Assembly (NCBI GenBank): GCA_011620595.1
Contig: WOYX01000053.1
Location: 33,235-95,035, forward strand
From: Bacteroidales bacterium
GTDB lineage: Bacteria > Bacteroidota > Bacteroidia > Bacteroidales > VadinHA17
Length of the DNA stretch: 61,801 nt
Direction: 5' to 3'
Positions 1-7,925 of the stretch are shown one piece after another. Position 1 is the stretch's first letter. The number at the start of each line of letters is the position of its first letter. Below the pieces are notes generated by a model, which worked only from the letters and a program-made list of their open reading frames with translations, made no database searches and was not told where the DNA came from. The translations under genes were made by a program, and so were the position numbers.

Positions 1-42
1 CTCATCAGTCACCAGCCGGCACTCATCAGTCACCAGCCGGCA
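1..42. repeat. Two tandem 21-bp copies at the window edge
   Basis: Bases 1-21 and 22-42 are identical 21-mers, followed by degenerate GGCAGTC-type shorter repeats to about base 65. The block lies just beyond the 3' end of the hydrogenase operon and may continue outside the window. Bases 43-128 hold nothing else I can recognise. The function is unknown; it could be a short minisatellite. Confidence 0.6.
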
Positions 43-128
43 GCCGGCAGTCGGCAGTCAGCAGCACTCGGGGGGCAGGAAGAAGGATTCTGCCAGTGGT
101 CGCAGCAGAGGTCCCAAACAGTAGATGG

Positions 129-611
129 TTACTGATATTCCTTCAGTATGTCCTGCACATCATCCGGGGCCACCCGTCCGTATGTTTTCTCACCGATGAG
201 TACCACCGGGGCGAGTCCGCAGGCACCCACGCACCTGAGGCTGGAGAGCGAGAATTTGCCGTCGGCGGTAGTCTGACCCACCTGTATTGCCAGTTCCTTT
301 TTGAATTCATCAAGCACCTTCTCCGCCCCCCTTACATAGCAGGCTGTGCCCATGCATATGCTTATCGGGTGACGGCCCCTGGGAGTCATGGTGAAGAATG
401 AGTAGAAGGTCACCACGCCGTAGACCTGGGCTACGGGTATATTGAGTTTTGAGGCTGTGGCCTCCTGTATCTCGGCCGGCAGGTAACCGAAGTGTTCCTG
501 GGTCTTGTGAAGGATATTTATCAGTTCCAGCGGCTCGTTGTCGAATGAATCACAGATTTCGTTGATCTTGTCAACATCTTCCTTTCTGAGTTCTATCTTT
601 ATACTTGACAT
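129..611 (-). CDS. hydC: NuoE-like [2Fe-2S] subunit of trimeric [FeFe] hydrogenase (HydC)
   Basis: This 160-aa cytoplasmic protein belongs to the 24-kDa NuoE family. It has an N-terminal helical part (about 1-75) and a thioredoxin-fold [2Fe-2S] domain. The cluster ligands are visible in two pairs: CMGTAC in the middle and CVGAC near the C-terminus. In trimeric NAD-dependent hydrogenases this subunit carries electrons between HydB and the rest of the complex. It is the last gene of the minus-strand operon, 31 bases after hydA. In many known operons the NuoE gene comes first, so its last position here is slightly unusual. Assignment to the hydrogenase rather than Complex I rests on the neighbouring hydA and hydB. 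Confidence 0.9.
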   Translation of the reverse strand: MSSIKIELRKEDVDKINEICDSFDNEPLELINILHKTQEHFGYLPAEIQEATASKLNIPVAQVYGVVTFYSFFTMTPRGRHPISICMGTACYVRGAEKVLDEFKKELAIQVGQTTADGKFSLSSLRCVGACGLAPVVLIGEKTYGRVAPDDVQDILKEYQ

Positions 612-642
612 CTCGTTGAATTTTAGATTAATGTTTCAGATC

Positions 643-2421
643 TCACTGCTTGACAATGATCTTCGCCTTCTTGTCAAAATAGTACGTATGCAGCAGGTGG
701 TGTGCCTTCTCGGCGTTGGGTTCCCCGAGGAACTCCTTGTAAAGCTGAATGATGTACGGGTTCTCATGTGAGACCCTGATGGGCTTGTTTTTATCCTCCT
801 CATAAATCGCTCTGGCCCTGGCCTTGAGTATCGAAGAGTCGCCGTGGTGCAGGGGTTGTCCGCCTCCGCCTATGCATCCTCCGGGGCAGGCCATCACCTC
901 TATGGCATGAAATTTCGAGCGTCCGGCACGGACCTCATCAAGCAGCTTGCGTGCGTTGCCGAGGCCGTGTGCTATGCCGATATTGAGCGGGAAGCCGTCA
1001 AAATCAATAGTAGCTTGTCTGACACCTTCCATTCCTCTGAGCTCATCAAAGTCAAGACGACTGAGCTTCTTTCCCGTAAACAGTTCGTAAGCGGTACGTA
1101 CTGCTGCCTCAATGACACCGCCGGTGTTGCCGAAGATCACCCCGGCGCCGGTGGATTCACCCAGCGGCCTGTCGAAATCCGCATCCGGAAGATTGTTGAA
1201 GTCTATGTTGGCCTGCCTGATGAAGTGGGCCAGCTCACGGGTGGAGATGGAGAAGTCGACATCAGGGTTGCCGTCGACGGAGAATTCAGGTCTCTGGCTC
1301 TCATATTTCTTTGCCAGGCACGGCATGATGGAGACGACCACCATATCCTTGCGGCTGACATTGATTTTTTCAGCAAAGTATGACTTGGCAATGGCGCCGA
1401 ACATCTGCTGGGGCGACTTGGCCGTTGACGGGACATCCTTCAGGTCCGGGAAGTTATGCTCGAAGAAGTTGACCCATCCCGGACAGCATGATGTCAATAT
1501 TGGAATATTGGCATCCCTGTCGCCGTTGAGGAACTTGCCCAGCCTGGTAAGAAGCTCTGTGCCCTCTTCCATTATGGTGAGGTCGGCAGCAAAGTCGGTG
1601 TCGAAGACATAATCGAATCCGAGTTCTTTCAGGGCAGAGACAAGTTTTCCGGTTACAAGTGTTCCGGGTTTCATGCCGAACTCTTCACCGAGGGCAGCAC
1701 GTACGGCTGGTGCGGTCTGCACCACTACTGTCTTTGATGGATCGGCGATGGCACGAAGCACGTCGCCTGTGTGATCCACTTCTGTAAGAGCACCTGTGGG
1801 GCATACGGCAACGCACTGTCCGCAGTAGGTACAGGGTGAATATTCAAGGTTCTGTTCAAAGGCAGGGGCAACCACGGCCATAAATCCCCTGTTCACTGCC
1901 GAGAGGGCGCCAACGGTCTGTACCTCGTTGCACATCATCTCGCAACGGCGGCACATGATGCACTTGTCGGGGTCGCGTATGATTGACGGCGAGGTATCCT
2001 TCCTGTAAGTCGACATCTCCGCAATTTCCTGTCCGGGGATCTCTCTGATGCCCAGTCTTATAGCCATATCCTGCAAATCGCAGTTACCTGATTTGGGGCA
2101 TATGAGGCAATCTTTCGGATGGTCTGAGAGGATGAACTCCATAACCGTCCTGCGGGCGTTCATGACCCTTGGGGTGTGAGTGCGGACAACCGCTCCCTCA
2201 TCGCATTTGGTGATACATGCCGGAGAGAGGTTCCTGCGTCCCTGCACCTCGACGACGCATATCCTGCAACCTCCCGGTTTATTTTCGATATTCAGGTCTT
2301 CGAGCTTCATGTGGCAGAGGGTAGGTATGTCAATACCCATCCTGCGTGCAGCACTGAGTATGGTGGTGCCCTTCTCGACTTCTATCTGCTTGTTGTCTAT
2401 GGTAAGCTTTATTGTTTCCAT
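643..2421 (-). CDS. hydA: [FeFe] hydrogenase catalytic subunit HydA
   Basis: This is the catalytic subunit that interconverts protons and H2. In order it shows an N-terminal [2Fe-2S] ferredoxin domain, the His-Cys [4Fe-4S] motif (HPKDCLICPKSGNC), two bacterial-type 4Fe-4S motifs (CIMCRRCEMMC and CTYCGQCVAVCP) and the H-cluster domain. The three H-cluster signatures are intact: TSCCPGW, MPCLAKK and MACPGGCIGGGG. Size and domains fit the group A trimeric, NAD-linked, electron-bifurcating enzymes. I place the start at METIKL (base 2421), because AGGGAG lies 7 bases upstream, within the 17-base gap after hydB. In-frame starts at 2427 and 2439 are possible. No HydEFG maturases are in the window. 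Confidence 0.93.
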   Translation of the reverse strand: METIKLTIDNKQIEVEKGTTILSAARRMGIDIPTLCHMKLEDLNIENKPGGCRICVVEVQGRRNLSPACITKCDEGAVVRTHTPRVMNARRTVMEFILSDHPKDCLICPKSGNCDLQDMAIRLGIREIPGQEIAEMSTYRKDTSPSIIRDPDKCIMCRRCEMMCNEVQTVGALSAVNRGFMAVVAPAFEQNLEYSPCTYCGQCVAVCPTGALTEVDHTGDVLRAIADPSKTVVVQTAPAVRAALGEEFGMKPGTLVTGKLVSALKELGFDYVFDTDFAADLTIMEEGTELLTRLGKFLNGDRDANIPILTSCCPGWVNFFEHNFPDLKDVPSTAKSPQQMFGAIAKSYFAEKINVSRKDMVVVSIMPCLAKKYESQRPEFSVDGNPDVDFSISTRELAHFIRQANIDFNNLPDADFDRPLGESTGAGVIFGNTGGVIEAAVRTAYELFTGKKLSRLDFDELRGMEGVRQATIDFDGFPLNIGIAHGLGNARKLLDEVRAGRSKFHAIEVMACPGGCIGGGGQPLHHGDSSILKARARAIYEEDKNKPIRVSHENPYIIQLYKEFLGEPNAEKAHHLLHTYYFDKKAKIIVKQ

Positions 2422-2438
2422 CGTCATTCTCCCTCTCA

Positions 2439-4232
2439 TTAGTTGATTAGCACAGCGCTGAATTTACATCTCTCGAAGCAGGCACCGCATTTGATGCATT
2501 TCTTCTGGTCAATAAAGTGCAGCTCCTTGCGCTCTCCGCTGATGGCATTGACGGGGCATCCCCTGGCACATGCCGTGCATCCGACGCACTTCTCTTCGAT
2601 GATGGTATACTTCATCAGGTCACGGCATGAGCCGGCAGGGCATCTCTTATCCGTGACATGGGCTATATACTCATCCATGAAGTTGTCCATGGTTGAAAGG
2701 ACGGGGTTGGGTGATGTCTGGCCGAGTCCGCAAAGTGATGTATCCTTTATGACATTGCACATGTTCCTGAGCCTGTCGAGGTCAGCGAGGGTGCCGTTAC
2801 CCTTGGTGATATGAGTAAGCAGCTCGTATATCCTCTTGTTTCCGATACGGCAGGGAGCGCATTTCCCGCAAGACTCCTCCACGGTAAATTCCAGGAAGAA
2901 TTTTGCGATGGAGACCATGCAGTCATCTTCATCCATGACTATCATTCCTCCTGATCCCATCATTGAGCCGGCGGCAACCAGATTGTCAAAGTCGATGGGA
3001 GTGTCGAGGTGATGTTCGGTAAGACAGCCGCCCGAGGGGCCTCCTGTCTGTACAGCCTTGAACCTCTTGCCGTTCTTGATGCCACCGCCTATCTCAAAAA
3101 TGATCTCACGCAGTGTGATGCCCATTGGCACTTCGATGAGTCCCACGTTGTTGATCTTGCCGGCGAGGGCGAATACCTTCGTTCCCTTGGACTTTTCGGT
3201 ACCTATTGACGAGAACCACTCCCATCCCTTGTTGATGATTACCGGGACGCTGGCAAATGTCTCGACGTTGTTGACATTGGAGGGTTTGCCCATGAATCCG
3301 CTTTCGGCAGGGAAGGGAGGTTTGTTTGTGGGTTCACCGCGCATGCCCTCCATTGAGTGGATAAGGGCTGTCTCCTCGCCGCAGACAAATGCCCCGGCGC
3401 CGTAGCGTAGATCAATGTCAAAGCTGAAGTCGCTTCCCAGGATGTTGTTGCCAAGGAGGCCATATTCACGTGCCTGTGTAATTGCGATCTTCAGTCGCTT
3501 TATTGCCAGCGGGTATTCGGCACGGATGTAGATAAGGCCCTTCGAGGCGCCGATAGCATATCCGCAGATTGCCATTGCCTCGAGGACGGAGTGAGGGTCG
3601 CCTTCCAGGACAGAGCGGTCCATGAATGCGCCCGGATCACCCTCGTCGGCGTTACATACAACATATTTCTGGTAAGACTGGTTTTTAGAGGCTATTTCCC
3701 ATTTGAGTCCGGTGGGGAAACCGGCGCCGCCGCGCCCGCGAAGGCCGGATTTCTTGATGATGCCGATCACATCGGCAGCGGTGTATTCCGTGACACACTT
3801 TCCGATGGCAGCATAGCCTTCACGGGCGATGTATTCGTCGATGTTTTCAGGGTTGATGAATCCGCAGTTGCGCAGTGCAATGCGTATCTGCTTCCGGAAG
3901 GAGCCCATCTGCCCTGAACCGCTCACATGCTCACCGTTGGATGGATTGACGTAGAGCAGACGCTGTACCGGTTTGCCCTTGATGACATGCTCGGCCACAA
4001 TGGCTGCAGCGTCCTCCGGTCTGACCTGTACATAAAACGTATTGTCAGGCATAACCTTAACGACGGGTCCTTTTTCGCACAGGCCGAAACAACCGGTCAT
4101 TACAACCTGTACCTCGTTGCCAAGGCCCTTTTCTTCCAGTTCCCTCTTCAGGCTCTCAGCAATGAGAGCGCTTTCCGAGGCGCGACAACTTGTACCGCCA
4201 CAAACCAGAAGGTGCATTCTGAATTTTGACAT
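2439..4232 (-). CDS. hydB: NuoF-like flavoprotein subunit HydB
   Basis: This 597-aa protein is the NADH- and FMN-binding subunit and, by family knowledge, the likely bifurcation site. Its N-terminus is a thioredoxin-like [2Fe-2S] domain (CGGTSC and CFGLC). The NuoF core follows, with the glycine-rich nucleotide loop GLRGRGGAGFPTG, the CNADEGDPGAF segment, the YGAGAFVCGEETAL motif and the 4Fe-4S site CGKCAPC with a later Cys in DTSLCGLG. The C-terminus adds two ferredoxin clusters (CVGCTACARGCP and CIKCGACFERC). This fused N- and C-terminal layout separates HydB from Complex I NuoF. The gene lies 20 bases after the small 2Fe-2S gene and 17 bases before hydA. Confidence 0.93.
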   Translation of the reverse strand: MSKFRMHLLVCGGTSCRASESALIAESLKRELEEKGLGNEVQVVMTGCFGLCEKGPVVKVMPDNTFYVQVRPEDAAAIVAEHVIKGKPVQRLLYVNPSNGEHVSGSGQMGSFRKQIRIALRNCGFINPENIDEYIAREGYAAIGKCVTEYTAADVIGIIKKSGLRGRGGAGFPTGLKWEIASKNQSYQKYVVCNADEGDPGAFMDRSVLEGDPHSVLEAMAICGYAIGASKGLIYIRAEYPLAIKRLKIAITQAREYGLLGNNILGSDFSFDIDLRYGAGAFVCGEETALIHSMEGMRGEPTNKPPFPAESGFMGKPSNVNNVETFASVPVIINKGWEWFSSIGTEKSKGTKVFALAGKINNVGLIEVPMGITLREIIFEIGGGIKNGKRFKAVQTGGPSGGCLTEHHLDTPIDFDNLVAAGSMMGSGGMIVMDEDDCMVSIAKFFLEFTVEESCGKCAPCRIGNKRIYELLTHITKGNGTLADLDRLRNMCNVIKDTSLCGLGQTSPNPVLSTMDNFMDEYIAHVTDKRCPAGSCRDLMKYTIIEEKCVGCTACARGCPVNAISGERKELHFIDQKKCIKCGACFERCKFSAVLIN

Positions 4233-4252
4233 TATACTGGCCCTCCCTGTTA

Positions 4253-4645
4253 TTAGTCTATCTTTTCATAGTTAACCGGTATGATTCCCTCAACCAGTTC
4301 ACCGTTCCTGATGTATTTCTCAATGATCTCATCGGCTCTCTTTGTGTTGACAAAGCCGTAGACGACAGGTTCCTGCCCCGGGAGCTGTACTTCCACGGTA
4401 GGCTCGGCATAGCAGTAGCCCATGCAGCCGGTCTGGGTTACAACGGCACTTATTCCTCTCTTGTCGAGTTCGTCAACAAAGAAGTCCATTACAGGTCTGG
4501 CGCCTGATGCGATTCCGCAGGTTGCCATGGCAACCCTCACCTGAACGACAGCTTCCGGGCTGCCAGCCCTGGCCCTGAGATCAAGTTTTGCCTGTGTCTC
4601 TGCCCGGACTTTCTCCAGGTCTGTAAGTGATTTGAGTTTTTCCAT
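4253..4645 (-). CDS. Thioredoxin-like [2Fe-2S] ferredoxin protein, first gene of the hydrogenase operon
   Basis: This 130-aa protein has an N-terminal helix followed by a thioredoxin-like [2Fe-2S] fold. The ligand pairs are ATCGIASGA, where the second ligand position is less clear, and TGCMGYCYAEP. It resembles the small 2Fe-2S protein often encoded beside hydB in Firmicutes and Bacteroidota hydrogenase operons. It is separated from hydB by only 20 bases, so it is co-transcribed and probably an electron carrier or accessory subunit. Its exact role is not established. The start is the first ATG after the promoter region. Confidence 0.8.
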   Translation of the reverse strand: MEKLKSLTDLEKVRAETQAKLDLRARAGSPEAVVQVRVAMATCGIASGARPVMDFFVDELDKRGISAVVTQTGCMGYCYAEPTVEVQLPGQEPVVYGFVNTKRADEIIEKYIRNGELVEGIIPVNYEKID

Positions 4646-4787
4646 TTATGATGATCTTTTATATGTCTACCTCTTCCGGCAAACGGAAGAAGTGCAAACT
4701 TAAGCCGTTAATTCTGCCAAATAGATAAGAATTGTCATTCCTTACATTGATATTTATCGGTTCATTTTGGGAACCTGGGAAACGATG

Positions 4788-4795
4788 CAAATATA
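4788..4795 (-). promoter_or_regulatory. Bacteroidota -7 element for the hydrogenase operon
   Basis: On the minus strand this reads TATATTTG, a full match to the TAnnTTTG -7 consensus. Transcription would start near 4781, giving a leader of about 136 bases to the first ATG at 4645. The -33 region would fall inside the adjacent dyad (4805-4835), where no clean TTTG is seen. The assignment is inferred from sequence only. Confidence 0.45.
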
Positions 4796-4804
4796 ATAAT
4801 TATT

Positions 4805-4835
4805 GTTATATTATTAACAGTGTTAATAATATAAC
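4805..4835. promoter_or_regulatory. Perfect 14-bp dyad, likely operator of the hydrogenase operon
   Basis: The arms GTTATATTATTAAC and GTTAATAATATAAC are perfect reverse complements around a 3-base AGT spacer. The site is AT-rich, about 160-190 bases before the first hydrogenase gene, and overlaps the expected -33 region of the promoter-like element at 4788-4795. That fits a dimeric regulator controlling hydrogenase expression. It is not a classical Rex (TTGTGAnnnnnnTCACAA) or FNR (TTGATnnnnATCAA) site. A terminator role for the M28 gene is less likely, because the stem has almost no GC and no following T-run. Confidence 0.55.
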
Positions 4836-4891
4836 ATAAATTTACCTTAAATTGTCTCGCCGGCCGATCTGATAAGTGTGTATAATCCTTA

Positions 4892-6520
4892 TTATCTTAC
4901 CCCTGCAAATTCTGAACCGGGCTTCCAGGCAGGCCTGATATCGCTTGTGACTATCCTGTAACCGACCTCAAAAATGGCTTTTGCGTCTTCAGCGATGCCC
5001 TCGAAATTCATCTCCGGGTAGTAGTTGTCAGCCGGCTTATGGTACCGGTTTGTGATGTAATCCTTCTCCTGAGCGGCAGCCCACTCTTTCCCGAACTCCC
5101 TGCTGTCGCAGTTGCCGCGGGCAAAGAGGGCAGGGACTCCTGTCCGTGCAAAGGGGAAGTGGTCTGACCGGAAGTACATTCCTGTTTCAGGATTGGGATC
5201 AGGCATGATGTATCTGTCCTGTCTGGCCGCTGCTTCGGCAACCATATCGTCGAGTTCCGACTGTCCGTAGCCTGTAATCATAATATCCTTCATTCTTCCT
5301 GTCGGCAGAAGGAGGTCATTGTTGAAGGCGGCTATTATATCTTCTCTTTGAACCGGAGGATTGGCGGCAAACCACGAGGATCCGAGAAGTCCCTGTTCCT
5401 CGGCGGTGGGGAAGAAGAGTATCACCGATCTTGCCGGTCTATCTTTGAGTGAGGCGAAAGCTTCGCCGATCTCAAAGGCCCAGGCCATGGAGGTGCCGTT
5501 GTCAACAGCTCCGTTATAGATTGAATCTCCGTTTTCAGGTTCGCCTATTCCAAAGTGATCCCAGTGTGCCGAAATGACAATGCATTCTTCAGGCGTGCTG
5601 CTGCCACGAAGAATGCCTGCCACATTCAGTGAGCTGTCTCTCCTGTGACTGTTTGCCATGGTCATTGAGATGCTGGCGCCCATGGGGAATCCTTTAAAGT
5701 CTGCGCTGCATGCTTCAGCACGAACTCTTTCAACATTGCGTCCGACAGCACTGAATATCCTCTCCGCAGCCTCTGCACTGAACCATCCGGTGACAGGGCA
5801 GGGCGGTATATCCCCTTCACCCTGTTCCATATAGAGCCCGGGTGAGATGGAACTTTTTCTCGGTATGGAGTAGTCATATCCTGCCCCTACGGTCTCATGG
5901 ACTATCAGTATTGCAGTGGCACCCTGTCTTGCCGCCTCCTCATACTTGTATGTCCACCGTCCGTAGTAGGTCATCTCCCGTCCCTTGAAGAGCGTTGTGT
6001 CGCCAGTGTATAATCCGGGGTCATTGACCAGTACCACGGCACATTTCCCCCTGACGTCCAGACCGGCGTAGTCGTTCCGGCCATATTCGGGTGCTACAAT
6101 GCCAAACCCGCAGAAGATCATTGGGATCTCCACAAGCTCCACCAGCTGCTTCATGGACGGGGATTCGACAGCGATATCATCGGGTGCTGTAAGATCTATC
6201 TTCCTGAGGCCGGCAGTGACTGTCACCATGCCGGTGACTCTGGAGGTAACCTCCACCATCGGTACGTTCTGGAACCAGCTCTCTCCGAACGCCGGAGCAA
6301 ACCCTATTTTTTCCAGCTCCGTGGCCAGGTATGCAACCGTGAGGGTCTCACCGCCGGTAAAGGGCTTTCTGCCCATGAAGCTGTCAGACCCCAGTGTCTG
6401 TACGTAATCACGCAGTTCCTCTGCAGTGATGGTGGCCGCCGCTCTCCTGAGGGAGTTTTCTCCGGTGCAGGCTGCAGCAAGCAGGATGCAGGTGATGACC
6501 GGAAGGATCAGTTTTTTCAT
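4892..6520 (-). CDS. M28-family zinc aminopeptidase, lipoprotein
   Basis: This 542-aa protein begins with a lipoprotein signal peptide (lipobox LLAAACTG), so it is periplasmic or on the outer membrane. A PA-like insert (about 120-260) precedes the M28 peptidase domain. The metal-ligand pattern is complete: SAHWDHFG, AVDNGTSMA, TAEEQGLLG, FNNDLL and RSDHFPF. Family members remove N-terminal amino acids from peptides using two zinc ions. It is the last gene of a minus-strand run of peptidase genes, 91 bases after pepT, so co-transcription is possible but not certain. Confidence 0.88.
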   Translation of the reverse strand: MKKLILPVITCILLAAACTGENSLRRAAATITAEELRDYVQTLGSDSFMGRKPFTGGETLTVAYLATELEKIGFAPAFGESWFQNVPMVEVTSRVTGMVTVTAGLRKIDLTAPDDIAVESPSMKQLVELVEIPMIFCGFGIVAPEYGRNDYAGLDVRGKCAVVLVNDPGLYTGDTTLFKGREMTYYGRWTYKYEEAARQGATAILIVHETVGAGYDYSIPRKSSISPGLYMEQGEGDIPPCPVTGWFSAEAAERIFSAVGRNVERVRAEACSADFKGFPMGASISMTMANSHRRDSSLNVAGILRGSSTPEECIVISAHWDHFGIGEPENGDSIYNGAVDNGTSMAWAFEIGEAFASLKDRPARSVILFFPTAEEQGLLGSSWFAANPPVQREDIIAAFNNDLLLPTGRMKDIMITGYGQSELDDMVAEAAARQDRYIMPDPNPETGMYFRSDHFPFARTGVPALFARGNCDSREFGKEWAAAQEKDYITNRYHKPADNYYPEMNFEGIAEDAKAIFEVGYRIVTSDIRPAWKPGSEFAGVR

Positions 6521-6611
6521 TAGATTATTTGATTATTGTTTTATTGGTCTAATGGAACTTACATCAAATTTCAAAATCGACTGCTTATGAGAATTACTGC
6601 TCATGGTAGTT

Positions 6612-7844
6612 TCATTTCTTGCGTTTATATGCTGAAAGGCACAGGTATACAATGACCTCAACGGCTTTTTCCATTGATTGAAGGGATATAAATTCGAACC
6701 GGCCGTGATAGTTGTGACCGCCGGTAAAGATATTCGGACAGGGCAATCCCATGAATGATAGTCTGGCACCATCGGTGCCTCCCCTGACCGGTTTTATTAC
6801 AGGTTCGATTCCTGCGGTGCGGTAAGCTGCGACAGCCTCTTCAATTATGTACCAGTTTGCTTCAATAATTTCCTTCATGTTGAAATACTGGTCCTTCAGC
6901 CTCACACTTACCGCGGCCCCCCGGTGATCTCTCTCAACCTTTGCACCGGCCTCTTCCACCCATTTCTTCCTCTGGTTAAATTTTGTCCGGTCATGGTCCC
7001 TGATGATATATTTCATGACCGTCTCCTCCACCCCCCCCCTGATCTCATAGAGGTGGTAGAAGCCCTGGTAGCCTGATGTCTTCTCGGGCCTCTCCGCAGC
7101 CGGAAGAAATGCATCGAACTCTCTTGCGACCATTATGGAATTGATCATGGTATCCTTTGCCGTGCCGGGATGGACACTCCGTCCGCTGACCGTGACCGTT
7201 GCCGCGGCAGCATTGAAATTCTCATATTCAAGCTCACCGATGGCTCCGCCGTCGACAGTATAGGCATAGTCAGCGCCAAAGGCAGCGACATTAAACTGAT
7301 CAGCGCCTCTTCCTATCTCCTCGTCCGGGGTGAAGGCTATCCTGATCGTGCCGTGCTTCAGAGAGGGGTCTGCCAGAAGCAGCTCCATTGCAGTAACAAT
7401 CTCTGCGATTCCCGCCTTGTCATCCGCACCCAGCAGGGTAAGCCCGTCCGAGGTGATTATGGTCTGTCCGCTGTATGCCGCCAGCTCAGGAAACTCCTTC
7501 GGTGACAGCCTGATATCCCTGTCGTGGTTCAGAACAATGTCATTGCCGTCATAGTTGTCATGGACAAACGGTTTAATATTTGCCGAAGGGGCATCTGGAC
7601 TGGTATCCATGTGTGCTATCAGACCCATGACGGGGCCGGGGTCGGGGATGTTTGCCGGCAGGGTTGCCATCAGGTAGCCGTTACTGTCGAGGGTCACCTC
7701 CTGCAGACCTGTCTTTCTCAGCTCATCAGCCAGTTTCCTGGCAAAGAGCATCTGACTGACCGTTGAAGGGGTTGTCCCTGAGCTCTCGTCAGATCTGGTG
7801 TCACTCCTGGCATAACCGAGAAACCTGTTCAGAAGATTTTGCAT
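6612..7844 (-). CDS. pepT: Peptidase T (tripeptide aminopeptidase, M20B)
   Basis: This 410-aa protein has the usual PepT length and no signal peptide, so it is cytoplasmic. M20 metal-site motifs are present: AHMDTSPDAP, GADDKAGIAE, TPDEEIGRGAD and, near the C-terminus, FTGGHNYHGRFEF. PepT removes the N-terminal residue of tripeptides. In this context it would finish the digestion of peptides released by the secreted enzymes encoded nearby. It lies 81 bases after the M14 gene, with a stem-loop in that gap. Confidence 0.93.
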   Translation of the reverse strand: MQNLLNRFLGYARSDTRSDESSGTTPSTVSQMLFARKLADELRKTGLQEVTLDSNGYLMATLPANIPDPGPVMGLIAHMDTSPDAPSANIKPFVHDNYDGNDIVLNHDRDIRLSPKEFPELAAYSGQTIITSDGLTLLGADDKAGIAEIVTAMELLLADPSLKHGTIRIAFTPDEEIGRGADQFNVAAFGADYAYTVDGGAIGELEYENFNAAAATVTVSGRSVHPGTAKDTMINSIMVAREFDAFLPAAERPEKTSGYQGFYHLYEIRGGVEETVMKYIIRDHDRTKFNQRKKWVEEAGAKVERDHRGAAVSVRLKDQYFNMKEIIEANWYIIEEAVAAYRTAGIEPVIKPVRGGTDGARLSFMGLPCPNIFTGGHNYHGRFEFISLQSMEKAVEVIVYLCLSAYKRKK

Positions 7845-7879
7845 ACCCTGGCTGTTGGTTCAGGATATAAATGTAATCC

Positions 7880-7918
7880 AACCGGTCGAGAAAACCAATA
7901 TGGTTAAACTGACCGGTT
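7880..7918 (-). terminator. Stem-loop between the M14 gene and pepT
   Basis: The outer arms AACCGGTC and GACCGGTT pair, and an inner AACCA/TGGTT stem sits between them, separated by small internal loops. No T-run follows, so this may be an attenuator or RNA-processing site rather than a full terminator. Confidence 0.35.
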
Positions 7919-7925
7919 CAGGCTC

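Noticed and set aside
844-1383. Plus-strand open frames inside hydA
   Set aside because: They are antisense shadows of a well-supported hydrogenase gene.
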